64,000 bases of DNA from Tropicimonas isoalkanivorans (GCF_900112335.1 NZ_FOLG01000006.1:62001-126000); one strand, 5' to 3'. Positions 30,858 to 40,366 are shown, numbered from the stretch's first letter. Translations and numbers: made by a program. The notes: generated by a model not told the origin, from the letters alone.

Positions 30858-31337
30858 TCAGTCGTCCGTCTCGACGAACTCGGCCAACTCGCCGCCACAG
30901 GCTCGGCGCAGCCGGTCCGGTGCGACGCCGAAAACATGGCGCGGCGTGCCAGCGGCAGCCCAGACGGTCTCGAAATCGGTGAGCCGTGGGTCGAAGAAGG
31001 CGCGAACAGGGGTCAAGTGGCCCACCGGGGCGACACCGCCGATGGCGAATCCGGTGACGTCGCGAATCCGGGCCCCCCGCGCCGGATGGGCCGCTTCGCC
31101 CAGCAGTGCGGCGACCGCTTCGGTCGACACCCGGTTGCCTCCGGCGGTCACGAAAAGCACCAGCGCTTCGCTCTCCTCCGTCTCCAGGATGATCGACTTC
31201 GCGATCTGGTCGATCTCGCAGCCCACAGCCTCCGCCGCATCCTTGGCGGTGCGGGTGCTCTCGGACATCTCGCGCAAGGTGTAGGTCACGCCGGCGGATT
31301 CCAGTGCGTCCGTCACACGGGTCAGGCTGTTGCTCAT
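30858..31337 (-). CDS. YbaK/EbsC-type aminoacyl-tRNA deacylase
   Basis: A 159-residue YbaK/ProX-fold protein that probably hydrolyses mischarged tRNA such as Cys-tRNAPro. The family pattern is clear: an N-terminal helix (SLTRVTDALESAGVTY), EIDQIAKSIILE with the conserved Lys, ALVLFVTAGGNRVS and FAIGGVAPVGH, then RAFFDPRL. It is divergent from glnE, with 119 bp between starts, and convergent with the SOS-type small gene. Substrate specificity cannot be read from sequence. Confidence 0.88.
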   Translation of the reverse strand: MSNSLTRVTDALESAGVTYTLREMSESTRTAKDAAEAVGCEIDQIAKSIILETEESEALVLFVTAGGNRVSTEAVAALLGEAAHPARGARIRDVTGFAIGGVAPVGHLTPVRAFFDPRLTDFETVWAAAGTPRHVFGVAPDRLRRACGGELAEFVETDD

Positions 31338-31456
31338 GTCACTGCTCCCTTTTTGCCGGCTCCTCTATCTGGGCCCATACGCCCGAATGCAAGATGCACC
31401 CGGCGTCCACCGACCTGTGGATTGACCGTCGCGGGTTCGCGGGCCATCAGTTGTCC

Positions 31457-34264
31457 ATGACGTTTTCCGCCGCGATAACCCGTTCGCCCATTCCCTACGA
31501 CACCGATGCCGCGCGGGATGCTACCGCGCGATTCGAGGACCTTTCGCCAGACGTTCGCGACGTCTTGGCAGGTGCGGCGGGGTGCAGTTCGTACTTGCGC
31601 GGGTTGATGGAGCGGGAGGCGGACTGGCTGCGGGAGGCCTTGGCGGCGGATCCCGCAACCGTTCTGCCGGCAGAATACGAGGCACTGCGTCCCATGGGCG
31701 TCGCGGAGCTGAAGACGGGCCTGCGCCGCGCCAAGGGCCGGGTGGCACTTTTTGCGGGGCTGGCCGATCTCGCGGGCGTCTGGCGGTTGGAGGAGGTGAC
31801 AGGCGCGCTGACCGACTTCGCCGACCTATCGGTCGACCTGGCGATGAAGGGCGTTCTTACGCGCGATTTCGAGCGCGGCAAGTTCCCGGGCCAGACCGAG
31901 ACCGACCTGCCATCCGCCGGTGGCATGGTGGCGCTCGCCATGGGCAAGATGGGGGCGGGGGAGTTGAATTATTCCTCCGACATCGACCTGATCATGCTGT
32001 TCGACGAAAGCCGCTATCCCGAGGCTGACTTCCATGAGGCGCGGTCGAATTTCGTGAAGGCCACGCGGCGGATGACGGCGCTTCTAAGCGACATGACCGG
32101 CGACGGTTACGTCTGGCGGACGGACCTGCGCTTGCGGCCCGACCCCTCCGTCACGCCGGTCTGCCTGTCGATGGAGGCGGCGGAGCGCTATTACGAATCC
32201 GTCGGCCGGACCTGGGAAAGGGCAGCGCACATCAAGGCGCGGCCCTGCGCGGGCGACGTGGCGGCGGGCGAACGGTATCTGGAACGTCTGCGGCCCTTCA
32301 TCTGGCGCCGCCATCTGGACTTCGCAGCGATCCAGGACGCCCACGACATGCGCCTGAAAATCAAGGAGCACAAAGGGCACCATGGCACCCGCTCTCTGGA
32401 AGGGCGGGACCTGAAACTCGGGCCCGGCGGAATTCGCGAGATCGAGTTCTTCACCCAGACCCGCCAGATCATTGCCGGCGGCAGGGATCCGAGCCTCCGC
32501 CTCCGCGGTACCGTTCCTGCACTGGCTCAATTGGCGAAAACGGGTTGGATTCCCATGGAGTTGGCCGAAGAACTTACAACGCACTACCGGGACCTGCGGG
32601 AACTGGAGCACCGGGTGCAGATGGTGGCCGATGCTCGAACCCACGCGCTACCCACCACGCCGGAGGGGTTCGACCGGATTGCACGGATGTGCGGCGAGGG
32701 GGATACCGCAGCCTTCCGGCAGTCCATCGCCGACCGGCTCGATGCGGTCCGGGCTGCTGCCGAACGGTTCTTCGTCCCGCGCGTCGCCGGGGCGGAGACT
32801 CCGGCGGCCGACGTGGAGGAGCCGGAGATCGTCCGGCGCTGGCGGCTCTATCCGGCGCTGCGCTCTGCGCGGGCGCAGGAAATCTTCGAGCGGCTAAAGC
32901 CGGACCTGCTGGCACGCCTGAATGCGGCCCCGCGCCCGGAGGAGGCGCTGCAGGCGTTCGACGGCTTCCTCTCCGGCCTGCCGGCGGGGGTTCAACTCTT
33001 TTCTCTGTTCCAGGCGAACCCGAACCTCCGGGCGCTGATCGTCGACATCGCGTCCACGGCGCCTGCGCTCGCCAGCTACCTGTCCCGCAATTCACAGGTG
33101 CTGGACGCGGTGATCGGGGGCAGTTTCTTTTCCCAATGGCCCGGCAAGGTGGAGCTGGCGCGGGACCTGTCGCAGCGGCTCGAAGCGACGGGCGATTACG
33201 AAGGCCAGCTCGACGTAGCGCGGCGGTGGCAGAAGGAGTGGCATTTCCGGGTGGGGGTACATCACCTGCGCGGGTTGGTGGACGCCGCTGAGGCCGGGAG
33301 ACAGTTCGCGGATGTGGCCGAGGCGGTGCTTGTGGCCTTGCTGCCGGCGATCCAGGAGACGTTTGCCGAGCGGCACGGGCCGATGCCGGGGCGCGGTGGC
33401 GTGGCCGTCGGTATGGGCTCCCTCGGCGCCGGCTGGATCAACGCCAGCTCGGACCTCGACCTGATCATGATCTACGACGCCGAGAAGACGGACATGTCGA
33501 ACGGCCCACGCCCGCTGCCGGCGCCGACCTATTATGCCCGGCTCACCAAGGCGATCCTGACCGCGTTGTCCGCGCCCACGGCCGAGGGGCGTCTATACGA
33601 AGTGGACATGCGGTTGCGTCCGTCGGGAAAACAGGGACCTGTCGCGACGTCGCTGTCCTCCTTCGACACCTATCAGCACGAGGAAGCATGGACGTGGGAG
33701 CATCTGGCTCTGACCCGTTCACGCGCGATCGCTGGCAATTCCAAGGTGGCGGAGGGTGTGGAGCGTGTGCGCCTGTCCGTGCTTTCCGCCCCTCGGGACG
33801 CGGAAAAGGTGCTCGCGGACGTGCGCGATATGCGCCGAAGGCTGGCGGAGGCAAAGGCACAAGAGGGACCGCTGGACGTCAAGCGCGGTTCGGGCGGAAT
33901 GCAGGACATCGAGCTGGTGGCCCAGACGGGCGCGCTGCTGGCCTCGGCACAGGCGCGGCGGACCGCTCCGCAGCTTCACGCGGCGGCTCGCTTTGGCTGG
34001 CTGACACACTCCGAAGCCGAACAGCTTACCTCCACGTACCGGCTGGCGCGGTCGGTGCAGAGCGTCGGGCGTCTCATCGTGGACGGCCCGCTTGAAGTCG
34101 ACGCATTGGGGCAGGGCGCGCGCGAGGTTCTGGCTAGGGAAACCGGGCAAACGGACATCCAGGTGCTGATCGAGGAACTGGCCGCGCGCCGTGCCGAGTC
34201 CGCCGCGATCATTGACGCTGTTCTGGAGCGAATGCCCCCGCGTGCAAAGGCGGGGGCGGCATGA
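31457..34264 (+). CDS. glnE: Bifunctional glutamine synthetase adenylyltransferase/deadenylase
   Basis: Adds AMP to, and removes it from, glutamine synthetase according to nitrogen status. The 935-residue protein contains two nucleotidyltransferase domains, each with the G-X-D-X-D type metal motif (YSSDIDLIMLFDE near residue 175 and ASSDLDLIMIYDAE near residue 665), and a linking helical region. FTQTRQIIAGG and the RGSGGMQDIELVAQT segment support the family. The frame is open upstream, but the ATG at 31457 best fits family length; no strong ribosome site is visible. Confidence 0.93.
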   Translation: MTFSAAITRSPIPYDTDAARDATARFEDLSPDVRDVLAGAAGCSSYLRGLMEREADWLREALAADPATVLPAEYEALRPMGVAELKTGLRRAKGRVALFAGLADLAGVWRLEEVTGALTDFADLSVDLAMKGVLTRDFERGKFPGQTETDLPSAGGMVALAMGKMGAGELNYSSDIDLIMLFDESRYPEADFHEARSNFVKATRRMTALLSDMTGDGYVWRTDLRLRPDPSVTPVCLSMEAAERYYESVGRTWERAAHIKARPCAGDVAAGERYLERLRPFIWRRHLDFAAIQDAHDMRLKIKEHKGHHGTRSLEGRDLKLGPGGIREIEFFTQTRQIIAGGRDPSLRLRGTVPALAQLAKTGWIPMELAEELTTHYRDLRELEHRVQMVADARTHALPTTPEGFDRIARMCGEGDTAAFRQSIADRLDAVRAAAERFFVPRVAGAETPAADVEEPEIVRRWRLYPALRSARAQEIFERLKPDLLARLNAAPRPEEALQAFDGFLSGLPAGVQLFSLFQANPNLRALIVDIASTAPALASYLSRNSQVLDAVIGGSFFSQWPGKVELARDLSQRLEATGDYEGQLDVARRWQKEWHFRVGVHHLRGLVDAAEAGRQFADVAEAVLVALLPAIQETFAERHGPMPGRGGVAVGMGSLGAGWINASSDLDLIMIYDAEKTDMSNGPRPLPAPTYYARLTKAILTALSAPTAEGRLYEVDMRLRPSGKQGPVATSLSSFDTYQHEEAWTWEHLALTRSRAIAGNSKVAEGVERVRLSVLSAPRDAEKVLADVRDMRRRLAEAKAQEGPLDVKRGSGGMQDIELVAQTGALLASAQARRTAPQLHAAARFGWLTHSEAEQLTSTYRLARSVQSVGRLIVDGPLEVDALGQGAREVLARETGQTDIQVLIEELAARRAESAAIIDAVLERMPPRAKAGAA

Positions 34265-34542
34265 GTCGCGATTGGGCCGACCCCAAGGCCTTGATTGCGG
34301 AAGCGTATAGGATCGAGGGACTGGCCGAGCCGGAATGCCGTTCAATTTTTCTGGACTGGGCGCTCTCGCTTGGCGATGAAACCGACCAGAAAGCGGCGCT
34401 CAGCGCCCTGGTGGATCGCCATGCCGCCGAGTTCCCCGCGCACCCGATGAGCCTCGTCCTGCGCGAGGGACTAGCAGACGGCGCAACGCCCGCGCGGCGC
34501 GGCGGCTGGCGTGGCCGTCGGCGCGGGTCGCCACAAGCGTGA
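34261..34542 (+). CDS. Conserved-looking hypothetical protein following glnE
   Basis: A 93-residue soluble protein whose ATGA overlaps the glnE stop, so it is translated with glnE. The sequence is helical (DPKALIAEAYRIEGLAEPECRSIFLDWALSLG, then ALSALVDRHAAEFPAHPMSLVLREGL) and ends in an Arg/Gly-rich tail. I do not recognise a domain; the composition and overlap argue that it is real. A link to nitrogen control is only suggested by position. Confidence 0.65.
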   Translation: MSRDWADPKALIAEAYRIEGLAEPECRSIFLDWALSLGDETDQKAALSALVDRHAAEFPAHPMSLVLREGLADGATPARRGGWRGRRRGSPQA

Positions 34543-34560
34543 GCCAGCGGCCTGCGTTCT

Positions 34561-35202
34561 TCAGGCCGTGAGCGATGCGGCCTCCCGGGCCAGTGCCTCG
34601 ATCGCCGTCCAGTCACCCGCCGCCACGCGATCCTTCGGCGCGACCCAGCTCCCGCCCACGCAGACGACATTGGGGAGGGATAGGTACGACGGGGCATTCT
34701 GAACGGAGACCCCGCCGGTCGGACAGAAGCTGATCTGCGGGATCGGCGCCCCGATCCCCTTGAGCGCAGGTGCGCCCCCGGCGGCTTCGGCAGGGAAGAA
34801 TTTCAGCATCGAATAGCCCCGCTCGTAGAGCCGCATCGCTTCGCTGGCGGTCGCCGCGCCGGGCAGCAGCGGCAGATCGGCATCTTCGCAGGCCTGCAGC
34901 AGCGTATCGGTCGCGCCGGGAGAGACACCGAAGCGCGCTCCTGCGGCCTTCGCAGCGGCAACATCCTCGGGGGTCAGCAGCGTGCCGGCACCCACGACGC
35001 CGCCGTCCACCTGCGCCATGGCGCGGATCGCGTCGAGCGCGGCGGGGGTTCGCAGGGTGACTTCGAGCACCGGCAAGCCGCCTGCGACCAATGCCTGGGC
35101 AAGCGGTCGGGCGGTGGAGGCATCTTCGATCACCAGCACCGGCACCACGGGGGCCATGCGGCAGATCTCGGCGGTTTTCTTGCTCGCATCCTGTGGGGTC
35201 AT
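34561..35202 (-). CDS. eda: 2-keto-3-deoxy-6-phosphogluconate aldolase (KDPG/KHG aldolase)
   Basis: Cleaves KDPG to pyruvate and glyceraldehyde 3-phosphate in the Entner-Doudoroff pathway. The 213-residue TIM barrel shows VVPVLVIEDASTARPLAQAL, the Glu of LEVTLRT, VGAGTLLT, the Schiff-base lysine in YSMLKFFPAEAAGG and FCPTGGVSVQNAPSYL. No edd partner is adjacent. It converges with the small ORF after glnE. Its upstream neighbour is nlpD on the same strand, 130 bp away. Confidence 0.94.
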   Translation of the reverse strand: MTPQDASKKTAEICRMAPVVPVLVIEDASTARPLAQALVAGGLPVLEVTLRTPAALDAIRAMAQVDGGVVGAGTLLTPEDVAAAKAAGARFGVSPGATDTLLQACEDADLPLLPGAATASEAMRLYERGYSMLKFFPAEAAGGAPALKGIGAPIPQISFCPTGGVSVQNAPSYLSLPNVVCVGGSWVAPKDRVAAGDWTAIEALAREAASLTA

Positions 35203-35332
35203 TGTCGTGTCCTCTGATGGGCCGGTTCTCCGGCGCGAAAGCCCGGTGGCCGGCCGTCAGAGCCAGACTACGGGCGCAAAGTCCGGCGGGCGTCGCGATG
35301 ATGCGTAGCCCCCCGGCAGGTCAGGCTCGGCC

Positions 35333-36502
35333 TCAATTGAGGTACGGTGTCGGATCGACGGCTTCGACCCCCTCGCGCACCTCGAAGTGCAGGTAGGGCG
35401 AGCTGGACGACCGCACTGTCGCCACGGCTTGCCCCCGGTCCACCCGATCGCCCTTGCGGACCTTGAGGTTGTCCACGTTGGCATAGACGGTCAATAGCCC
35501 GCCATCATGGCGCAGCACGAGGATCGGGACGTTGTCGGTGTCCTCAGTAATCGCCGCGACAACGCCCCCGGCGGCGGCCCGGACGGTTTCGCCGGACGAG
35601 GCCGCGATGTCGATCCCGTCGTTCTTGCCCTTGTTGAAGTCGCGGATGATGCTGCCGCCGACCGGCGCGCCCATCCGGGATTTCGATACCGAGGTCGCCT
35701 GTTTTCCAAGGTCCGGCGATTTCGGCGTTTCCGGCGTCTCTTTCGCGGCGGCGGGGGGCGTGTTTTTTGGCAGCGGCGTTGCGGCGCTCGGCGGCGTAGG
35801 AGTGGGGCTGCCCTGGCCGGGAGCCGTTGTGGCAGTTTCGATCTGCGGTCGCGCCGCGGGGCTGTCTGACAGGACAGGGATCAGCAGGTACTGTCCGGAC
35901 CGAACGTTCAAGCCTGCGTCCAACCCGTTCCATTCGGCCAGCGCCGCAGGCGTCACGCCATAGCGGCGGGCGATGGAGTAGGCCGTTTCGCCGGGTTGCA
36001 CCTGGTGGCGTACCGGCTCCCTGCCGGTCTGTATGGCGGAAGCCCCCGATGTTCCGGCGCCGGCGCGGTCGATCGCTCCGCCCGCGAGCGTCTCAACATC
36101 CACCGATCCCGCCGGCCGGATCGGACCCGTGCCGATGGCGCCTGTTGCGGGCGACGGTTCGGAGACGCGGCGCGGCAGGGCCAGCACTTCGCCCTGGTTG
36201 AGCCGCGCGTTCACCGGGACGCCGTTGTAGCGCGCAAGCTCCTCTGCCGGCACCGTGCCCAGCCGGGCCGCGACATCGGCCACCGTGTCATTGCGGCGTG
36301 CTATTGCCACCTGGTAGTTCGGATAGGAGATCACACCACGATTGTCCGGTTGCGGCCGGCTCGTCGTGGCCCCCGCGACGGCATCGGTGGTATCGAACCC
36401 ACTGCCGATGCCCCGGAAGTCGAGGTCGAAATTGCTGAGGCTTCCTGTCGAACAGGCGCTCAGGACAAGCATGCTGGCACACAGGCTCAGGGTCGGGCGC
36501 AT
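35333..36502 (-). CDS. nlpD: NlpD-type lipoprotein: two LysM domains and a degenerate M23 domain
   Basis: Outer-membrane lipoprotein that probably activates cell-wall amidases at the septum. The lipobox ends in LSAC at Cys17. Two LysM domains follow (about residues 62-110 and 165-210, the second being VQPGETAYSIARRYGVTPAALAEWNGL), then a Pro/Thr-rich linker and an M23 (LytM) domain. The zinc ligands appear lost: the HxxxD site reads NDGID, the central site reads YANV instead of YAHL, and HxH reads YLHFEV. That agrees with a non-catalytic NlpD/EnvC-like activator. It lies in the surE-pcm-nlpD order known from other proteobacteria. Confidence 0.9.
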   Translation of the reverse strand: MRPTLSLCASMLVLSACSTGSLSNFDLDFRGIGSGFDTTDAVAGATTSRPQPDNRGVISYPNYQVAIARRNDTVADVAARLGTVPAEELARYNGVPVNARLNQGEVLALPRRVSEPSPATGAIGTGPIRPAGSVDVETLAGGAIDRAGAGTSGASAIQTGREPVRHQVQPGETAYSIARRYGVTPAALAEWNGLDAGLNVRSGQYLLIPVLSDSPAARPQIETATTAPGQGSPTPTPPSAATPLPKNTPPAAAKETPETPKSPDLGKQATSVSKSRMGAPVGGSIIRDFNKGKNDGIDIAASSGETVRAAAGGVVAAITEDTDNVPILVLRHDGGLLTVYANVDNLKVRKGDRVDRGQAVATVRSSSSPYLHFEVREGVEAVDPTPYLN

Positions 36503-36617
36503 CGGCTCTCACTCCTCAATCGCGGCGCCCTCTTTGCGAGGCGTCCGGGTCGCTTCTCGGCGGCCCGGGCATCTCGGCCCCCGGAGCCGCCACTCACAGC
36601 TATCAGTCTCACGTATC

Positions 36618-37262
36618 TCATTCCCGCCCAAGACCTTCCAGCAACGGCACGAACCGGACCGGGCAAAGCTCGTCGTAGTCGTACCCTTCCGCCGTCCGCC
36701 GCACGCGGATCAGCGTCTGTACCGCATCGGACTGGCCCACGGGCAGCACCATGATACCGCCGATGCGCAACTGCGCCAAGAGCGGCCCCGGCGGGTCTTC
36801 CGCCGCTGCCGTGACGATGATGCGGTCGAACGGCGCGTGATCGGGCAGGCCGTGACTGCCATCGGCGAGGAAGGTGGTGATATTGGTCAGGCCGAGGGCG
36901 TCGAACACCGCCTGCGACTGGTCCACCAGCCGCTTGAACCGCTCGACCGTATAGACGCGCCGAACCAGTTGCGACAGCACCGCGGCCTGGTAGCCCGAGC
37001 CCGTGCCGAGTTCCAGCACCTTGTCCCGAGGGGTCACCTGGAGCGCCTGCGTCATCAGCCCGACGATGGAGGGCTGGCTGATCGTCTGCCCGCAGGCAAT
37101 GGGCAAGGGGGTGTCATCATAGGCCCGGTCCGAAAAGAGCCCCTGCTGCACGAAGAGGCCCCGGTCGATCTGTTCCATTGCCGTCAGGACGCGCTTGTCC
37201 GTCACCCCCTTGGACCTCAGCGCGAAGACAAGGCGCATCTTCTGTTCGGGCGTCCAACTCAT
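36618..37262 (-). CDS. pcm: Protein-L-isoaspartate O-methyltransferase
   Basis: Methylates isoaspartyl residues so that damaged proteins can be repaired, using SAM. The 214-residue protein has the PCMT substrate segment [27 protein letters not shown], the SAM motif [31 protein letters not shown] and GGIMVLPVG. Its ATG overlaps the surE stop (ATGA), so both are translated together. nlpD follows 115 bp later. Confidence 0.94.
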   Translation of the reverse strand: MSWTPEQKMRLVFALRSKGVTDKRVLTAMEQIDRGLFVQQGLFSDRAYDDTPLPIACGQTISQPSIVGLMTQALQVTPRDKVLELGTGSGYQAAVLSQLVRRVYTVERFKRLVDQSQAVFDALGLTNITTFLADGSHGLPDHAPFDRIIVTAAAEDPPGPLLAQLRIGGIMVLPVGQSDAVQTLIRVRRTAEGYDYDELCPVRFVPLLEGLGRE

Positions 37263-38047
37263 TCGAGCGCGGTCCGGAGTGGTGCGATGTGGTCATGCGC
37301 GGTCAGATCGGCCCGCATCGGCGTGATTGAGATGTAGCCGTCGAGGTTCGCCTGAACGTCGGTCCCGTCGCCGGTCGGTACATCCTGCCGACCACCCTTG
37401 ATCCAGACGAACCGCCGACCGGATGGGGCATGGATGGGTTCGACCGTGAAATGCACGTCGGGCCGAACGCCCTGAACCGTCACGCGGCGCCCCTTGACGC
37501 TGTCGGCCGGGCAGGCGGGAAAATTCACGTTATAGAACGTGCGATAGCCGCCGTTGCTGTCCCACCGGCCCCGATCCAGCAAATCGCGGATCAACGCTGC
37601 GGCATGGCCCGCGGCAGCCTCGAACGGGTCGTCAAGTTGCGCATTTTCGGGGCCGAAGAACTGCGACAGGGCGATGGCGGGCAAGCCCTGGATTGCCGCT
37701 TCGAGCGCGCCGCCGACGGTGCCGGAGTAGAGCGTGTTCTCGCCTGCGTTGTTGCCGCGATTGACGCCGGAGAGCACCAGGTCCGGGCGAGCGTCCTTCA
37801 TCACGTCGTGCACGCCCGCGAGCACGCAATCGGCAGGGCTGCCCTCCGCTGCGAAGCGCCGCTCGCCCATCTTTGCGATCATCGTCGGGTGCGTGTAACT
37901 GATGCAATGGGCGACGCCGGACTGCTCGAAGGCGGGGGCCACGGTCCACACTTCGCCGGAGGGGCCGGCGACGGTTTCCGCGACACGTTGGAGAACCTCG
38001 AGGCCAGGTGCGTTTATCCCGTCGTCATTGGTGATGAGAATGCGCAT
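37259..38047 (-). CDS. surE: 5'/3'-nucleotidase SurE
   Basis: Metal-dependent phosphatase acting on nucleoside monophosphates. The first residues [16 protein letters not shown] hold the metal pair Asp8-Asp9. Other family blocks are [14 protein letters not shown], the GSPADCV loop, [29 protein letters not shown] and YNVNFP. Length is 262. It is first in the surE-pcm-nlpD row. Upstream is a 304-bp gap containing repeat copy B in the opposite orientation. Confidence 0.95.
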   Translation of the reverse strand: MRILITNDDGINAPGLEVLQRVAETVAGPSGEVWTVAPAFEQSGVAHCISYTHPTMIAKMGERRFAAEGSPADCVLAGVHDVMKDARPDLVLSGVNRGNNAGENTLYSGTVGGALEAAIQGLPAIALSQFFGPENAQLDDPFEAAAGHAAALIRDLLDRGRWDSNGGYRTFYNVNFPACPADSVKGRRVTVQGVRPDVHFTVEPIHAPSGRRFVWIKGGRQDVPTGDGTDVQANLDGYISITPMRADLTAHDHIAPLRTALE

Positions 38048-38351
38048 ACCCGGCCCTTTTCTTCCACGCCCTGCTTAGACTCAGCCCGCAGGGGGAGCAA
38101 GCACCGCGCGCCATCGCTTGGCCCGATGGTGTAGTTTGGCGAGGAGACCGACGTGCATGTGGCGGCCCGCGGCGTGGGCGGCTCCCGCCCCTCGGACACC
38201 CCATCGAAGATGGGGCGCCGCCGGTTGGGCCAGGCCGCGCGCTCCGCGCGCGGGCGATCTTTCGGCCGAAGGATCGTGCTCGCTTGTGGCTGGGCGGGCG
38301 TGAATCTGTCCGGCGGACCGCCATATGACCCACCGGGCGCCAGCGCCCGGT
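38048..38351. other. Intergenic gap between surE and the SDR gene
   Basis: About 304 bp without a convincing gene. It holds the multi-hairpin element copy B (38182-38276). Near the SDR side is GGGCGCCAGCGCCC (38336-38349), a short palindrome. No clear sigma-70 promoter for surE was identified. Confidence 0.6.
38182..38276 (+). repeat. Multi-hairpin intergenic element, copy B (full form)
   Basis: In order: CTCCCGCCC; hairpin 1 CCCCATC-GAA-GATGGGG (38199-38215); GTTGGGCC (38224-38231); hairpin 2 CCGCGCGC-TCC-GCGCGCGG (38235-38253); hairpin 3, a 22-nt near-palindrome around TTTCGGCCGAA (38255-38276). Copy C has the same order and spacing with other stem sequences. Here the element is antisense to both flanking genes. 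Confidence 0.75.
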
Positions 38352-38996
38352 TCAGCCGAGCGCCGCTACAAGGCGGGCCCCCTCGGCGCGAACGTCGGCC
38401 AGCGCGTCATGATCCTCTCCCGGGAAGAAACGGGCGCGCAGGGCGGTTGGCACCGGTTCGGGCATTAGAATGCGAACCGACGGGCCGACCCGCTGCGTCT
38501 CGGCGGCCCAGGACCGCACGAGCGCCATCTGGGCAGCCTTCGTGGCGCCGTAGGACCCGAAGAACGGCTGTCCGGCGCGGTCGTCGTCCAGAAACACCGC
38601 CCGAGCGCCCTCGCGGGCGCGGAGTAGCGGTGCGACGAAGGTGATAAGCCGGCGGGTCGCCTCCACGTTGGTGGCGAGGGATCGGTCCCAGTCCTTGCCT
38701 TCCACCTGGTCGGTCGGGGTCAGCGGCGCGGCGTGGATGGCTGTGTGAACCCACAGGTCCACCCCGCCCCAGCGGTCGTGAATGGATCGGCAGAGATGCT
38801 GCATCGCACCGTCGTCGGTGATGTCGAGCAGTGCAAGCGTCGCCTGGCCACCGCGGGCCTGGATGCGATCGTCGAGGTCCTCCAGCCCGCCAACCGTGCG
38901 CGCGACCGCAAGCACGGTATAGGTCGGAGCGAGTTCTTCGGCCATGGCGGCGCCAAGGCCGCGGGAGGCGCCGGTAACAAGGGCGAGTCGGGTCAT
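38352..38996 (-). CDS. Short-chain dehydrogenase/reductase family protein
   Basis: A 214-residue Rossmann-fold protein with the nucleotide loop ALVTGASRGLGAAMAEEL, ALLDITDD, the NVEATRR segment (for NNAG/NxxA) and the active-site pair in SYGATKAAQMALVRSW (YxxxK). The catalytic serine expected about 13 residues before the tyrosine is not seen; that strand reads AVFLDDDRAGQ. It may be a divergent or non-catalytic member. It is followed by the repeat-bearing gap and preceded by the HR-domain-like gene on the same strand. Substrate unknown. Confidence 0.75.
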   Translation of the reverse strand: MTRLALVTGASRGLGAAMAEELAPTYTVLAVARTVGGLEDLDDRIQARGGQATLALLDITDDGAMQHLCRSIHDRWGGVDLWVHTAIHAAPLTPTDQVEGKDWDRSLATNVEATRRLITFVAPLLRAREGARAVFLDDDRAGQPFFGSYGATKAAQMALVRSWAAETQRVGPSVRILMPEPVPTALRARFFPGEDHDALADVRAEGARLVAALG

Positions 38997-39043
38997 GCCG
39001 GGTCAGTGCACCGGCGCGGCGACCGAGGTCAAGCCGCAGTCGC

Positions 39044-39295
39044 TCAACCGGCCGGCATTTCCAGCCGGCGCGTGCCTCGCCCGGAGCGCAACAGCAGCGC
39101 GTTTCCGTCGATCGCGATCACCTGTCGGCCATTCAACCGCTCGCCGGGCCGGACCCTTTCGATTCGTCCCGAGGCGTGGCGGACGAGCGCGCGGCGGTCG
39201 TTGGACGTGCCGAAGACACCGATCAGGGCGAGATCACGGAGCGGCAACTTGTTCTTTTCCGTGGCGACGGCGGCAGCTTGGGTCGTGTTGGGCAT
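39044..39295 (-). CDS. Small protein resembling the PilP/GspC HR domain
   Basis: An 83-residue protein. LALIGVFGTSNDRRALVRHASGRIERVRPGERLNGRQVIAIDGNALLLRSGRGTRRLEMP follows the beta-rich pattern of the GspC/PilP homology region (strand, Gly-turn, RPGERL-type turn, AID, final RL.MP). There is no signal peptide or helix to carry it across the membrane. The ATG at 39295 has GGAAG 6 nt upstream; an ATG 18 nt earlier is less well served. No pilus or type II secretion genes are near, so the resemblance may be only structural. Confidence 0.6.
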   Translation of the reverse strand: MPNTTQAAAVATEKNKLPLRDLALIGVFGTSNDRRALVRHASGRIERVRPGERLNGRQVIAIDGNALLLRSGRGTRRLEMPAG

Positions 39296-39514
39296 GGTGT
39301 CTTCCGAAGTCATACACTGAAACCGGCCTGCAACCGCCGAAGAGGCGGTGCCGGTGGTGTCGTGAGCGAGGTGAAACGTTCCGATCGGTCCGACAGGTCA
39401 TCCACCCATCCCGATCAAGCGAGGCGGCCGGATATCACCGGCTCTGGTGGAGGAAAAGGGGGATCGAAAAGTTGTGATGACGGTCGGTCGCTTCCCGCTG
39501 ATCGGCGGGTCGCG

Positions 39515-40366
39515 TCAGGTCAAGGACAGCCCTTGCCGCCCGGCGAGGTCGAGAAAGAACTGCCAGGCCACGCGCCCGGACCGCGCGCCCCGCGTTGCTT
39601 GCCATTCGATTGCCTCGGCCCTGAGCGTGTCAGGGGCGATGGAGAGGCCGTATGCCTCGCAATACCCGTCAATCATGGCGAGATATTCGTCCTGGCTGCA
39701 GGGATGAAAGCCCAGCCAGAGGCCGAAGCGGTCGCTGAGCGAGACCTTTTCCTCGACCGCCTCCGAAGGGTTGATCGCTGACGAGCGTTCGTTCTCGATC
39801 ATGTCCCGGGGCATCAGGTGCCGCCGGTTGGACGTCGCGTAGAACAGCACATTGTCCGGCCGACCCTCCACGCCGCCATCCAGCACTGCCTTCAAAGACT
39901 TGTAGTGCTGGTCATCGTGGCCGAAGCTCAAGTCGTCGCAGAACAGCAGAAAGCGATGGGTCGCCGCGCCCCTGAGGAGTGTGAGAAGCCGAGGGAGCGA
40001 CGGCAGGTCCTCCCGCTGCAGTTCCACAATTTTCAGATCTTCTCCCTTTTTGCGAACGTCGGCGTGTACAGCCTTCACGAGGCTGGATTTTCCCATCCCG
40101 CGTGCGCCCCAGAGCAGGGCATTGTTCGCGGGCAAACCGCGCGCGAACTGGAGCGTGTTGGCCAGAAGGATCTCCCGCGCTCGGTCGATGCCGACGAGCA
40201 GCGACAGCGCGACGCGATTGACCTTTTTCACCGGGACGAGCCGATCCGGTTCCGTGTGCCAGACAAAGGCTTCTGCCGCATCGAAGGCAGGGGCCTCCGC
40301 CGGCGCAGGGGCTATGCGCTCCAACGCCGCGGCGATCCGGTCCAGCTCCTCGACGGTGAAGTCCAT
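39515..40366 (-). CDS. DUF815 P-loop ATPase
   Basis: A 283-residue AAA-like ATPase of the DUF815 family. It has VKKVNRVALSLLVGIDRAREILLANTLQFARGLPANNALLWG before Walker A (GARGMGKSSLVKAVHA), Walker B (RFLLFCDDLSF) and a sensor-like LFYATSNRRHLMPRDM. The function is unknown. Its ATG shares one base with the tatC stop, so it belongs to the tatA-tatB-tatC transcription unit. That position hints at a link to export or membrane quality control, but it is not established. Confidence 0.85.
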   Translation of the reverse strand: MDFTVEELDRIAAALERIAPAPAEAPAFDAAEAFVWHTEPDRLVPVKKVNRVALSLLVGIDRAREILLANTLQFARGLPANNALLWGARGMGKSSLVKAVHADVRKKGEDLKIVELQREDLPSLPRLLTLLRGAATHRFLLFCDDLSFGHDDQHYKSLKAVLDGGVEGRPDNVLFYATSNRRHLMPRDMIENERSSAINPSEAVEEKVSLSDRFGLWLGFHPCSQDEYLAMIDGYCEAYGLSIAPDTLRAEAIEWQATRGARSGRVAWQFFLDLAGRQGLSLT

